Assembly: GCF_000349325.1 (NCBI RefSeq)
Contig: NC_020504.1
Location: 6,606,053-6,670,052, forward strand
Source of the DNA: Streptomyces davaonensis JCM 4913
Lineage (GTDB): Bacteria; Actinomycetota; Actinomycetes; Streptomycetales; Streptomycetaceae
Direction: 5' to 3'
DNA length: 64,000 nucleotides
The notes under the pieces are model-generated. The model was not told the origin of the DNA. It searched no databases and worked only from the letters and a program-made list of their open reading frames with translations. Positions 33,272 to 41,689 of the stretch are shown here, in pieces. The position numbers were made by a program, and so were the translations under genes. The number at the start of each line of letters is the position of its first letter. Position 1 is the stretch's first letter.

Positions 33272-34357
33272 TCAGGACCGGCGCAGCAGGGCCGCGTAGA
33301 GGGTGAGGCCGGGGCCGAAGGCCATGGCGACCACCGGTCCTTCGGTGCGGGGCAGGCGCTCCAGGACCATCAGGACGGTGGGCGAGGAGCAGTTGCCGCA
33401 CTCGTCGAGGACGCCGTAGGAGGCGTCGAGCGCGCCGGCGGGCAGTTCGAGCCGTTCGCCGACGACCTCCAGGATGCGCTTGCCGCCCGGGTGCACGGCC
33501 CAGCCGGTGACCTCCTCGGGCGTGAGCCCGTGCGGGGCGAGCAGCTGATCGCGGACCACCTCGCCGACGTGCTGCGCGAGGACGTCGGGCACCCTCGGCG
33601 AGAGGCCCATCTTGAAGCCGAGGTCGGTGATCTGCCAGCTCATCAGGTCGGCGGTGCTGTGGTCGGTGACCGCGACGACGTCGATGACCTCGTAGCCGGA
33701 GCCGGCGTCGGGCTCCAGGACGACGGCCGCGGCGGCGTCGGCGAACAGCGCGTGCGCCACGATCTGCTCGATGTCCTGGGTGGGCGGCTGGACGTGCAGC
33801 GAGGTCAGCTCCAGGCAGAGCAGCACCGCGGGACGGCCGCGCGAGGCGACGTAGTCGGAGACGGCGCCGAGCGAGGGGACGGCGGCGTAGCAGCCCATGT
33901 GGCCGATGAACAGCCGCTGGACCTTGCTGCTCATGCCCAGCTCGTCCGCGAGCCGTAAATCGAGACCGGGCGTGGTGTAGCCGGTACAGGAGGCGACGGC
34001 CAGCATGCCCACGTCCGACGGGTCGAGGCCCGCGGACTGAAGGGCCGCGGAGACGGTGCGCTTGCCCAGCGGCACGGCCTCCTCGATGTAGCGCTCCATG
34101 CGCTGCCCGGTGCTCCAGCCGGACACCGCCCGCTCGGCGCGCGGGTCCACGGCCGTGGAGCGGGAGCTGATTCCGGAATTCTCGAATATCCGGCGGGCCA
34201 GCGGGAAACCGTCGTAATGCTCCAGGAAGAATTCCTTCCAGAGGTCGTCCTGGCTGGTCCTGGTGTCCGGAAACGAATGTGAGGAACCGGTGATGACGGG
34301 GCGCGCGGCAGCGCGCATCCCATGGCGGACAGGTGCGATTTTCTCTTCGAGATGCAT
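33272..34357 (-). CDS. Type III polyketide synthase
   Basis: The 361-residue chalcone-synthase-like ketosynthase has the full triad: Cys156 in RLFIGHMGCYAAVPSLG, His289 in GWAVHPGGKRILE and Asn322 in DECGNCSSPTVLM. FGPGLTLYAALL near the C-terminus is the family GxGLT-like end. It would condense an acyl-CoA starter with malonyl-CoA extenders to a pyrone, resorcinol or related product. The GHMGCYAAVPS active-site loop does not let me assign it to RppA, germicidin synthase or DpgA. AAGGGA lies upstream of ATG 34357. The gene heads the sulfotransferase-cysCDN-ssu run. Confidence 0.92.
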   Translation of the reverse strand: MHLEEKIAPVRHGMRAAARPVITGSSHSFPDTRTSQDDLWKEFFLEHYDGFPLARRIFENSGISSRSTAVDPRAERAVSGWSTGQRMERYIEEAVPLGKRTVSAALQSAGLDPSDVGMLAVASCTGYTTPGLDLRLADELGMSSKVQRLFIGHMGCYAAVPSLGAVSDYVASRGRPAVLLCLELTSLHVQPPTQDIEQIVAHALFADAAAAVVLEPDAGSGYEVIDVVAVTDHSTADLMSWQITDLGFKMGLSPRVPDVLAQHVGEVVRDQLLAPHGLTPEEVTGWAVHPGGKRILEVVGERLELPAGALDASYGVLDECGNCSSPTVLMVLERLPRTEGPVVAMAFGPGLTLYAALLRRS

Positions 34358-34645
34358 GCGTGTTCCCTTGGCTTTTGGGCAGCTGAAATCAGCCGCGTTG
34401 GCCTACGGCGGGAGAGGGAATCGTGCGTGCCGATGACATCCGACCCGGGCACCTTTGCGCAGGTCAGGACGGTCAAGTGAACGTGCGCCAAAATGGGCGC
34501 ACGGAAGATGGAAAGAAGAGTGGTCTGGCTCTCCCCCGTTCGATCCGGATGTCTATCCGGTGATCTCAGTCAAACACAGGAGTTCCAGCGGAATCAAATG
34601 TTCCAGTGTAAATTTCCCCGCCGGTAACATGGTGTGAACGAGAAA
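34358..34645. other. Upstream region of the type III PKS gene
   Basis: These 288 bp lie between the PKS start and the MMPL terminator. I see no coding bias; the longest frame (34455-34637, rightward) lacks it and a ribosome site. A small inverted repeat GCGCC-AAAATG-GGCGC lies at 34485-34500, and TTCCAG is repeated twice near 34582-34614. A leftward TTGACC (34477-34472) has no good -10 at 17-18 bp. The PKS promoter must be here but is not obvious. Confidence 0.45.
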
Positions 34646-34688
34646 ACGTCGGCTCGCCTCCCGGTATAACCGGGAGGCAAACCGACGT
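34646..34688 (-). terminator. Strong rho-independent terminator after the MMPL gene
   Basis: An inner perfect stem GCCTCCCGGT / ACCGGGAGGC (34656-34665 / 34669-34678, loop ATA) is extended by an outer stem ACGTCGG / CCGACGT (34646-34652 / 34682-34688) across a 3x3 internal loop. Read leftward, it is followed by TTTTCTCGTT. It lies 24 bp after the MMPL stop. This is one of the clearest terminators in the window. Confidence 0.9.
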
Positions 34689-34711
34689 GGTGTTATTCGG
34701 TGCTCGCTAAT

Positions 34712-37024
34712 TCAGCCAGAGCCTGCATTGATTTCGGTCAATGGCCGCGATGGTGCGTCGCGGGCCGGCTCGTGCAGCCGGGCGCCCTCGATGTCCAGGT
34801 CGGGCAGCAGCCGGTCCAGGCCGCGTGGCAGCCACCAGGCACCGCGTCCCACCATCGCCAGGACCGCCGGCACCAGGGTCATCCGTACGACGAAGGCGTC
34901 CACCAGCACGCCGAACGCCAGGGAGAACGCGATCGGTTTGACGATGGCGTCCTCCGTCGTCACGAAGCTGGCGAAGACGAAGAACATGATGAGCGCCGCC
35001 GCCGTCACCACCCGCGAGGCCTGTCCGGCGCCGTCGACCACCGCGTCCCTGGCCCGGCCGGTGCGCACCCACTCCTCGCGCATGCTGGACACCAGGAAGA
35101 CCTCGTAGTCCATGGCGAGGCCGAAGAGCACCGCCATCAGGACGATCGGCAGGAAGCTGACGACGGGTCCGGTCCTGGCCACGTCCAGCGCGTCGGCGAG
35201 CCAGCCCCACTGGAACACGGCCACGACCGCGCCGAAGGACGCCCCGACCGACAGCAGGAACCCGATGGTCGCCTTGACGGGCACGACCAGCGAACGGAAC
35301 ACCAGCAGCAGGAGGATGAGGCAGAGCCCGACGACCACGCCCGCGAACGGCAGCAAGGACGCGCTCAGCCGGTCGGAGACGTCGATCCCGATCGCCGTGG
35401 TTCCGGTGACGGACACGGCGGCGCCGGTCTCCCGCTCGATGGCGGAGGCGTCGTCGCGGATGAGGTCCACGAGGTCCTGTGTGGACTCGTCCTGCGGCCC
35501 GCCCTCGGGCACGACCTGGATCACCGCCCGCCCGGACTCGGGCGCGTACTGCGGCTGACTGATCTTCGCCACGCCCGGCAGCTTCTGAAGTCGCCCGGCG
35601 ACCGCGGCGGCCTGCCGCTGTCCGGTCTCCCCAGGGGTGTCGGCCTCGGCCAGTACGAGCAGCGGCCCGTTGAAGCCGGGACCGAAGGTCTTCTCGACGG
35701 TGTCGTACGTCTCGCGCTGCGAAGTCCCGTGCGCCGCCGTGCCGTTGTCGGGCAGCGCGAGCCGCAGGTCGGCGGCGGGCAGCGCGAGGGTCACCAGGGC
35801 GGCGACGGCGCCGATGACGACGAGCAGGGGGCGCCGGGTGACGAGGCGGGCCCAGCGGCGGCCCATGACGGGTGCCTTGGCTGCCGGACTTGCGGCGGCT
35901 TCCTCTGTGTCCCCCGCTGCGTCCCCCGCTGTGTCCTCCGCGTCCTCCGTGTCCTTCGCGGAAACGTCGTCGCCCGGAGAACTGCTGCCTGCCGCCCGCC
36001 GCGCCGCCCGTGACCCCGGACGCGGCGCGAGCCGTGCCCCCGCGAAGCCGAACAGCGCCGGCAGCAGCGTCACCGCCACCAGCACGGCGATCAGCACGGT
36101 CGCCGCCGCGCTCAGACCCATGACCGTCAGGAACGGGATCCGCACCACGACCAGGCCCACCAGCGCGATGACGACCGTCGCGCCGGCGAAGACCACCGCG
36201 CTGCCCGCCGTACCGACCGCGCGTCCCGCGGACTCGTGCGGCTCCGTCCCCTGGGCGAGTTGCGTCCGGTGCCGGGACAGCACGAACAGCGCGTAGTCGA
36301 TGCCGACGGCGAGCCCGAGCATGAGCGCGAGGCTCAGCGCGGTCGACGACACCGTCACCCCCGAGGACAGCGCCAGCAGCCCGGTCAGCCCGGTGCCGAT
36401 GCCGACGAAGGCGGTCAGCAGTGGCATCCCGGCGGCGAGCAGCGAGCCGAAGGTGAGGGCGAGCACCGCCAACGCGACCACGACACCGAGCAGTTCGAGG
36501 ACGCTCGGGGTGAGCACGCCGTTGCCGTACGCCTGACCGCCGACGGAGACCTCGAGTCCCGCCTTCTCGGCGGCCTTGGTGGTCTCCTCCAGCGAGTCGA
36601 GCGTGCCGTCGTCCAGGTCGGAGCGGCTGACGTCGTAGTTGACCTGGGCGAGTGCGGTGCGCCCGTCGGGTGTCACGGTGCCGGCCTTGTCGGGCGGGAT
36701 CACCGCGGCGACCTGTGGGGCGTCCTGCGCGGCGGCCAGGGTCTGCTGGATGCCCTGCGCGACCTGGGGATCGGTGACCTTGGCGCCCTCGGGCGCGGTG
36801 AACGCGATCTGGGCGCTGGTGCCCGCGGCGGCCGGGAAGTCCTCGGCCATCGTGTCCTGGGCACGCTGGGATTCGGAGCCGGGAATCGTGAACTCGTTGT
36901 CGAGCTTGCCGCCCACCAGGAGCAGCGCGCAGACGGCGCCGGTCAGTACGGCGAGCCAGGCCGCCAGGACGAGCCGCCGACGGCGGTAGGCGCCGAGACC
37001 GAGCCGATAGAGCCAAGTCGCCAC
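34712..37024 (-). CDS. MMPL-family RND transporter
   Basis: The 770-residue transporter has twelve predicted helices in two halves, each with an external porter loop. The N-terminus is MATWLYRLGLGAYRRRRLVL and the proton-relay region includes GLAVGIDYALFVLSRHR (first half) and FGLAMDYEVFLVSSMREEW (second half). Both conserved DY pairs are present. The central cytoplasmic linker (about 345-400) is acidic and repeat-like (EDAEDTAGDAAGDTEEA). MMPL proteins export lipids, siderophores or drugs. It is co-directional with the DUF2993 gene and both are likely controlled by the divergent TetR protein. Confidence 0.92.
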   Translation of the reverse strand: MATWLYRLGLGAYRRRRLVLAAWLAVLTGAVCALLLVGGKLDNEFTIPGSESQRAQDTMAEDFPAAAGTSAQIAFTAPEGAKVTDPQVAQGIQQTLAAAQDAPQVAAVIPPDKAGTVTPDGRTALAQVNYDVSRSDLDDGTLDSLEETTKAAEKAGLEVSVGGQAYGNGVLTPSVLELLGVVVALAVLALTFGSLLAAGMPLLTAFVGIGTGLTGLLALSSGVTVSSTALSLALMLGLAVGIDYALFVLSRHRTQLAQGTEPHESAGRAVGTAGSAVVFAGATVVIALVGLVVVRIPFLTVMGLSAAATVLIAVLVAVTLLPALFGFAGARLAPRPGSRAARRAAGSSSPGDDVSAKDTEDAEDTAGDAAGDTEEAAASPAAKAPVMGRRWARLVTRRPLLVVIGAVAALVTLALPAADLRLALPDNGTAAHGTSQRETYDTVEKTFGPGFNGPLLVLAEADTPGETGQRQAAAVAGRLQKLPGVAKISQPQYAPESGRAVIQVVPEGGPQDESTQDLVDLIRDDASAIERETGAAVSVTGTTAIGIDVSDRLSASLLPFAGVVVGLCLILLLLVFRSLVVPVKATIGFLLSVGASFGAVVAVFQWGWLADALDVARTGPVVSFLPIVLMAVLFGLAMDYEVFLVSSMREEWVRTGRARDAVVDGAGQASRVVTAAALIMFFVFASFVTTEDAIVKPIAFSLAFGVLVDAFVVRMTLVPAVLAMVGRGAWWLPRGLDRLLPDLDIEGARLHEPARDAPSRPLTEINAGSG

Positions 37025-37067
37025 GGGGATGCTCCTTGTCGTGCGGTAGTTGCAAATGCGGTGCGGT

Positions 37068-37113
37068 TCAGGCCTTCGCGGTCGCTCTGCTCAGGCCTTC
37101 ACGGTCGTTCTGC
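37068..37113. repeat. 23-bp tandem duplication at the end of the DUF2993 gene
   Basis: TCAGGCCTTC followed by GCGGTCGCTCTGC (37068-37090) is repeated as TCAGGCCTTC followed by ACGGTCGTTCTGC (37091-37113), with two differences. The right copy holds the last codons and stop of the DUF2993 gene; the left copy is a duplicate just past the stop. It looks like a small slippage duplication. Confidence 0.7.
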
Positions 37114-37816
37114 CGCCCGCCAGTTCCAGGCGCAGCCCGTTGGCGGTGACGTCGAGTTGTTCCGGTTCCAGGTCGAGGGGCAGCCCGGACAGGTCGACCT
37201 CCTGCGGGGCGTCCCCGAGCAGCTGGTCGGCCAGGGCGTCGGGGACGACGCGCTCGCCGATGCGCACGGCGGAGCGCTCGAACCGGATGCCCTCTTCCTC
37301 AAGGACCGGCCGGAAACCGATGGAGATCCTTCCGGCGGGACCGGCCTGCACGACCATTTCGCCCGTTTCCTGATCGGTCGTGACCGCCGAGATGTTCAGC
37401 GCGCCCCCGGTCATCGTGACGACGGCATCGGCCAGCGCGGCGTCCGTCAGTTCGGCGCTCACCTGGGTGTCGGCCACCGAGAGGCCGTCGCCGGTGCGGA
37501 CCACATCGGCGAGTTCGGCGTGCAGGTCCACCCCGGAGAACCGGCGGAACGTCGCGCCCTCGCCGTCGACCTCCACCTTCGGGAAGGTCCCACGGGCCAG
37601 TTGGAGCATCACCGGTGTCGGTCCGAAGCCCACGTCAAGGCCGGTGTGCAGGCGCTCCTCCATGCGGTCCGCGAGTCGGTCGGCCGCCCGATTGCGGGCC
37701 ACCAGCTCGACGGCACCCCCGGTGACCAGCACGGCGCCGACCACGCCCAGAGTGATCAGACGGGCCCTGCGGGAGGTCCGCCCGCGGAGCGCACGCCCCC
37801 TCCGAAAAAGTGTCAT
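37091..37816 (-). CDS. DUF2993 (LmeA-like) membrane-anchored protein
   Basis: The 241-residue protein has a basic N-terminus, one helix (ARLITLGVVGAVLVTGGAVELVA) and an external DUF2993 domain: LARGTFPKVEVDGEGATFRRF, VDLHAELADVVR and LSGLPLDLEPEQLDVTANGLRLELAG. LmeA in mycobacteria is linked to lipomannan elongation and binds lipid; DUF2993 proteins may shuttle lipids. Pairing with MMPL suggests a lipid export job. Its ATG lies within one TetR-type palindrome, and a TATGCT box (37824-37829) ends 7 bp before it, so the mRNA may be leaderless. Confidence 0.85.
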   Translation of the reverse strand: MTLFRRGRALRGRTSRRARLITLGVVGAVLVTGGAVELVARNRAADRLADRMEERLHTGLDVGFGPTPVMLQLARGTFPKVEVDGEGATFRRFSGVDLHAELADVVRTGDGLSVADTQVSAELTDAALADAVVTMTGGALNISAVTTDQETGEMVVQAGPAGRISIGFRPVLEEEGIRFERSAVRIGERVVPDALADQLLGDAPQEVDLSGLPLDLEPEQLDVTANGLRLELAGGRTTVKA

Positions 37817-37884
37817 GACTGACAGCATACAGAAACTGTCATGACTGACAGATTCTGTACCGTCGGTTTTGCGCCTGCGATACT
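37811..37884. promoter_or_regulatory. Divergent promoters with two identical palindromic TetR operators
   Basis: TGTCATGACTGACA occurs at 37811-37824 and again at 37837-37850 (centre spacing 26 bp); each is a dyad TGTCA-TGAC-TGACA. The left copy covers the DUF2993 start codon. A leftward -10 TATGCT lies between them. An extended -10, TGCGATACT (37876-37884), lies 6 bp before the TetR ATG. The arrangement fits a TetR repressor controlling both directions. Confidence 0.8.
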
Positions 37885-37890
37885 CCGCAC

Positions 37891-38511
37891 ATGGCAACCC
37901 TCGACACCTCATCCGCGGAGCCGCACGGGCGACGCGAGGCGCACAAGGCGGCGACCCGCAAGGCCCTCCAGGAGGCCGCGCACCGCATGTTCGAGGAGCG
38001 GGGCTATGCGCAGACCACGGTGCGGGACATCGCGGCGGCCGCCGGAGTCACCGAGCGGACCTTCTTCCGCTACTTCCCCTCCAAGGAGGACCTGGTCCTC
38101 GACGAGGTCCTGGAGCTCATTCCGGTCATGCGGGACCGGGTTCTGGCCCGCCCGGCCGACGAGGACCCCTACACCGCCGTCCTCGGCGCCTGTCTCGAAC
38201 TCATCACCGACGGCGCCCCCAGTCTGCTGCTCAGCGGGCCGCCGCAGCGCTTTCCCGGCCGGCCGGTGCGCCAGTTCCTGCCGGTGCTGAGCCAGTTCGA
38301 GGACGGTCTCACCGAGGCCCTGCGGGAGCGGCTCGCCGAGCACGATCCCGACGCGGCCACGCCGCTGCGCGCGGCCGTGCTGGCCAGGGCCGCCGTCGGG
38401 GCGATGCGCTCCGCGCTGTTCGCGTACGCCGTTCTGCCGGAGGCGGAACGCACGTCCGCCATGGCGCGCGACCTGCTGACCTCGGCGTTCGAGTACCTCG
38501 GGAAGCCGTGA
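37891..38511 (+). CDS. TetR-family repressor
   Basis: The 206-residue regulator has the TetR helix-turn-helix AAHRMFEERGYAQTTVRDIA, then AAAGVTERTFFRYFPSKEDLV in residues 28-68. The ligand domain is helical and of the type ending AVGAMRSALFAYAVLPEAER. It diverges from DUF2993-MMPL, with two identical palindromes in the 75-bp gap, which are its obvious operators. The ligand is probably a substrate of the MMPL exporter (inference). Confidence 0.9.
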   Translation: MATLDTSSAEPHGRREAHKAATRKALQEAAHRMFEERGYAQTTVRDIAAAAGVTERTFFRYFPSKEDLVLDEVLELIPVMRDRVLARPADEDPYTAVLGACLELITDGAPSLLLSGPPQRFPGRPVRQFLPVLSQFEDGLTEALRERLAEHDPDAATPLRAAVLARAAVGAMRSALFAYAVLPEAERTSAMARDLLTSAFEYLGKP

Positions 38512-38548
38512 GCGCGCGGCGGCGGAACGCGGGGTCGCCGCAGGCCCA

Positions 38549-38616
38549 TTGCCCAGGCGAACTCACCTTGAGTAGCCTATGTTCGTCATTCCGATCGGCT
38601 GTTGAAATTTCGAACA
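38549..38616 (+). promoter_or_regulatory. Promoter and IclR-type operator of the iclR gene
   Basis: TTGCCC (38549-38554) and TAGCCT (38573-38578) with an 18-bp spacer form a possible promoter. Downstream lies TGTTGAAATTTCGAACA (38600-38616), which is one base short of the palindrome TGTTCGAAATTTCGAACA. A closely similar site precedes the sugar-binding pseudogene at 43651-43665. Confidence 0.55.
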
Positions 38617-38650
38617 CAGCCTTGTTCAGATCAAAGGGAGGGGGCCGGAC

Positions 38651-39424
38651 GTGGGACGCCTCGTACCTGCCGTGACCCGGGCTCTCGACATCCTCGAGCT
38701 CTTCCTCGACGGGGACGGCACTCTCTCCGCCCCCGACATCGTGCGCAAGCTACAGCTCCCGCGCACCACCGTCCACGAACTCGTCACGACGCTCGCCGCC
38801 CGGTCCTACATCGTCCCGGTGCCCGGGCAGCCGGGCCGCTACCGGCTGGGCGTACGGCCGTACCAGCTCGGCAGCCGGTACGCCGAGCAGCTCGACCTCG
38901 CCGCCGAGGGCCAGCAGGTGGCCCGCTCGGTCGCCGAGACCTGCGACGAGACCGTACACGTGGCGATCCTCGAAGGCACCGATGTCATCTACATCGCCAA
39001 GGTCGACTCCACGCACGCCGTGCGCATGGTCTCCGCGGCCGGTCGCCGGCTGCCCGCCCACTGCACCTCCGTCGGAAAGATGCTGCTCGCGTCCCTGCCG
39101 GAGCCCGAGCTGACCTCGCGCATCCCGGACGACGCCGAACTGGTCGCGATGACCCCCAACAGCATCACCGACCCGGCCGTGCTGCGCGAGGCCCTTGCCG
39201 AGATCCGGCAGCGCGGGATCGCCGTGGAGAGCCGTGAGTCCAACCCGGACGTCTCCTGTGTGGCCGCCCCGGTGCACGACCGCACGGGCCGGGTCGTCGC
39301 CGCGCTCTCCATCTCCGTACCGATGATCCGCTGGAGCGAGGAGCGCCGCGTCGAGCTGGAGCAGCTCGCCGCCAAGGGCGCCGTCGAACTCTCCGAGCGC
39401 CTCGGCCACCGGAGCGCCGCATGA
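38651..39424 (+). CDS. IclR-family transcriptional regulator
   Basis: The 257-residue regulator has an N-terminal winged helix (VTRALDILELFLDGDGTLS, IVRKLQLPRTTVHELVTTL) and a C-terminal effector domain (HVAILEGTDVIYIAKVDS, RRLPAHCTSVGKMLLASL, ESNPDVSCVAAPVHDRTGRV). GTG 38651 follows GGGAGG. Its stop overlaps the SMP-30 gene (ATGA). IclR proteins near sugar lactonases usually repress sugar-acid or pentose genes. The shared operator-like sites suggest control of itself and of the GH51 region. Confidence 0.9.
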   Translation: MGRLVPAVTRALDILELFLDGDGTLSAPDIVRKLQLPRTTVHELVTTLAARSYIVPVPGQPGRYRLGVRPYQLGSRYAEQLDLAAEGQQVARSVAETCDETVHVAILEGTDVIYIAKVDSTHAVRMVSAAGRRLPAHCTSVGKMLLASLPEPELTSRIPDDAELVAMTPNSITDPAVLREALAEIRQRGIAVESRESNPDVSCVAAPVHDRTGRVVAALSISVPMIRWSEERRVELEQLAAKGAVELSERLGHRSAA

Positions 39425-40263
39425 CGTACGAGGTGGCGGTACGGGCGGAGGCGACGCTGGGGGAGGGGCCCACCTGGGATCCGGCCGGCGGTCGGCTCCT
39501 GTGGATCGACATCCTCGGGGGCCGGGTCCACTCGTACGACCCTTCCTCCGGCCGTCGCACGGTCCGTACGACCGATCAGCACGTCGGCGCCGTGAAGCCG
39601 CGGGCCGGTGGTGGGCTCGTGCTCAATCTGCGGGACGGCGTCGGTGTCCTCGACCCCGACGGCTCCTTCCGCTGGCTGTACCGCGAGGTCGTCCCGGGCC
39701 GCCGGGGCAATGACGCCGCCGTGGCGCCCGACGGGTCCCTGTGGGCCGGGACCATGCGCTACGACGAGGCCCCGGGCGGCGGCACGCTGTCCCGGATCGG
39801 CGCGGACGGGTCCGTGACGACCGTCCTCGATGATGTGACGGTGAGCAACGGCACGGGCTGGAGCCCGGACGGGCGCCGCATGTACTACATCGACTCGCCC
39901 ACGCGCCGGGTCGATGTCTTCGACCACGAGAGCGGCTCCCTCACCAACCGCCGTACCCTCGTGCGGATCGAGGACGGCGCCGGGTTCCCCGACGGCCTCA
40001 CCGTCGACGCCGACGGCTGTGTGTGGGTGGCCCTGTGGGACGGAAGCGCGGTACGCCGCTACACCCCCGCCGGTGACCTGGACCGGGAGATCCCCCTGCC
40101 CACGCCCCGGATCACCGCCTGCGCCTTCGGGGGCACCGACCTGACCGATCTCTACATCACCACCGCACGCGTGGGACTCAACGCCCCCCACCCGGTGGCC
40201 GGTTCGCTGCTGGTGGTGCCGGGGGCGGGGAAGGGCCTGGCGCAGCCTGCCTTCGCCGGATGA
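39421..40263 (+). CDS. SMP-30/gluconolactonase-family sugar lactonase
   Basis: The 280-residue six-bladed propeller enzyme starts MTYEVAVRAEATLGEGPTWD, where the Glu in LGEGPTWD is the usual metal ligand. LLWIDILGGRVHSYDP, NDAAVAPDGSLWAGTM (Asn ligand), VSNGTGWSPDGRRMYYIDS and FPDGLTVDADGCVWVALWD follow, the last giving the Asp ligand. It hydrolyses sugar lactones such as L-arabinono- or gluconolactone. It is translationally coupled to the IclR gene. Confidence 0.92.
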   Translation: MTYEVAVRAEATLGEGPTWDPAGGRLLWIDILGGRVHSYDPSSGRRTVRTTDQHVGAVKPRAGGGLVLNLRDGVGVLDPDGSFRWLYREVVPGRRGNDAAVAPDGSLWAGTMRYDEAPGGGTLSRIGADGSVTTVLDDVTVSNGTGWSPDGRRMYYIDSPTRRVDVFDHESGSLTNRRTLVRIEDGAGFPDGLTVDADGCVWVALWDGSAVRRYTPAGDLDREIPLPTPRITACAFGGTDLTDLYITTARVGLNAPHPVAGSLLVVPGAGKGLAQPAFAG

Positions 40264-40276
40264 CCACCGGGCGGGG

Positions 40277-41689
40277 CTACTGGAGTCCCGCCCGCTTCAA
40301 CTCGTCCGCGGTCAAGGGGGGCGAGGCCAACGGTGGCCGCAACGGCCCCACAGCCGCCGCCAGCAGAACCGAGGGAGCGACCAGCACCTCCGCGCGTCGC
40401 TCCAGTGACGTCACATCCGTCACCCGGCGGGCGATACGCCCGTTCCCCGTGGCCGTGTACAGGAGACGGGAGACGTACGCGGCCAGGAGGCGCTCCCGCA
40501 GTGTCGGCCCGTTCGCCGTGGCGCCCGGATAGAACACGTCCTGCCCGATCGCCAGGTCCCAGGCCGCGCCGACCGGACGGGCCACCGCCTTCTGGACCCG
40601 CCGGGCGAGTCCGGGCGCCCTCCAGCCGTGACGGCGTGTCAACTCCCGCAGGATCAGGGCGCTCTGGGCGCCGACCGCCAGGCCGTGGCCGTAGACCGGG
40701 TTGTACGCGGCGACCGCGTCGCCGAGGACCGTGAAGTTCTCCGGCCAGGCGGGCATCCGCTCGTAGAAGAACCGCCGGTTGACGGTCGTGCGGGTGAACG
40801 CCACGTCGGACAGCGGCTCGGCCCGGTCGAGCAGGTCGCCGATCAGCGGGTGGCGCAGTTCTTCGCGGGCGAAGCGGACGAAGTCGTCGTCCGAGGCGTT
40901 CGCGGGGGTGGGTTCGCCGCCGCGGGTGCCGTTCAGGGTGACGATCCAGTGGCCGTTCTCGATGGGCAGCAGAAAGCCCGCCCGGCCCGGTCTGCCGGAT
41001 CTCGCGTCGGGTTGCACGTTGACGACCGGGAAGCCGTCGCGGGCCTGCTCGGGCGCGCGATAGAGCCGACTGGCGTACGCCAGGCCGGAGTCGACCTCGC
41101 GGCGCTCCGGCGCGGGCAGGCCGAGGGCCGTCAGCCAGCGGGGCGCTCCCGAGCCCCGGCCGGTGGCGTCGACGACCAGACCGGCCTCGATGGTCCGTTC
41201 CCGGCCGTCGCGGCCGCGCACCCGAACCCCGGTGACGGACTCCGCGGAGCCGTCCAGACCCAGCACCTCCGTGCCCGTGAGCACCTCGATCCGGGCGTCC
41301 GCGAGGACCTGGGCGCGGACGACGGCGTCCAGCAGGTCCCGTCCGGCCAGGATCACATGGTGGGATTCGGGCCAGCGCCGGAACCAGCCCTGGGCGGACA
41401 GGGCGACCACGTCCGTGGTGACCGGTGCCCGGCGTGCCCCGGCGTCCTGGAGCGCGTCGGTGATGCCGGGCAGGAGTTCCTCCATGGCCAGGACACCACC
41501 CGACCACAGCATGTGAGCGTGCCGTGCCTGCGGCAGGCCCCTGCGGGGCGCGGCCCCGGAGGGCAACTCGTCGCGCTCCACGACCAGGACTCGGTCGGTG
41601 AGCCCGGCCAGCGCGCGCGCCGCGAGCATGCCGGTGTGGGATCCCCCAAGGACCACGGCGACCGGGGGGACGGAGAGGCGTTCAGTCAT
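40277..41689 (-). CDS. FAD-dependent oxidoreductase (monooxygenase-like)
   Basis: The 470-residue protein begins MTERLSVPPVAVVLGGSHTG; the FAD-binding GGSHTGMLAARAL loop is followed by VLVVERDELPSG. RGLPQARHAHML, GLVVDATGRGSGAPRWL and VLGDAVAAYNPVYGHGLAVG are typical of geranylgeranyl-reductase/halogenase-like flavoproteins. The start overlaps the MAB_1171c gene by 8 nt. It is the last gene of a three-gene module with that protein and the ImmA/IrrE peptidase. The substrate is unknown. Confidence 0.85.
   Translation of the reverse strand: MTERLSVPPVAVVLGGSHTGMLAARALAGLTDRVLVVERDELPSGAAPRRGLPQARHAHMLWSGGVLAMEELLPGITDALQDAGARRAPVTTDVVALSAQGWFRRWPESHHVILAGRDLLDAVVRAQVLADARIEVLTGTEVLGLDGSAESVTGVRVRGRDGRERTIEAGLVVDATGRGSGAPRWLTALGLPAPERREVDSGLAYASRLYRAPEQARDGFPVVNVQPDARSGRPGRAGFLLPIENGHWIVTLNGTRGGEPTPANASDDDFVRFAREELRHPLIGDLLDRAEPLSDVAFTRTTVNRRFFYERMPAWPENFTVLGDAVAAYNPVYGHGLAVGAQSALILRELTRRHGWRAPGLARRVQKAVARPVGAAWDLAIGQDVFYPGATANGPTLRERLLAAYVSRLLYTATGNGRIARRVTDVTSLERRAEVLVAPSVLLAAAVGPLRPPLASPPLTADELKRAGLQ

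Noticed and set aside
34445..34477. Leftward TTGACC as -35 of the PKS promoter
   Set aside because: No acceptable -10 lies 16-19 bp downstream, so it is not claimed.
34455..34637. 60-codon rightward frame before the type III PKS
   Set aside because: No coding bias, no ribosome site and no recognisable protein; the region is the PKS leader.
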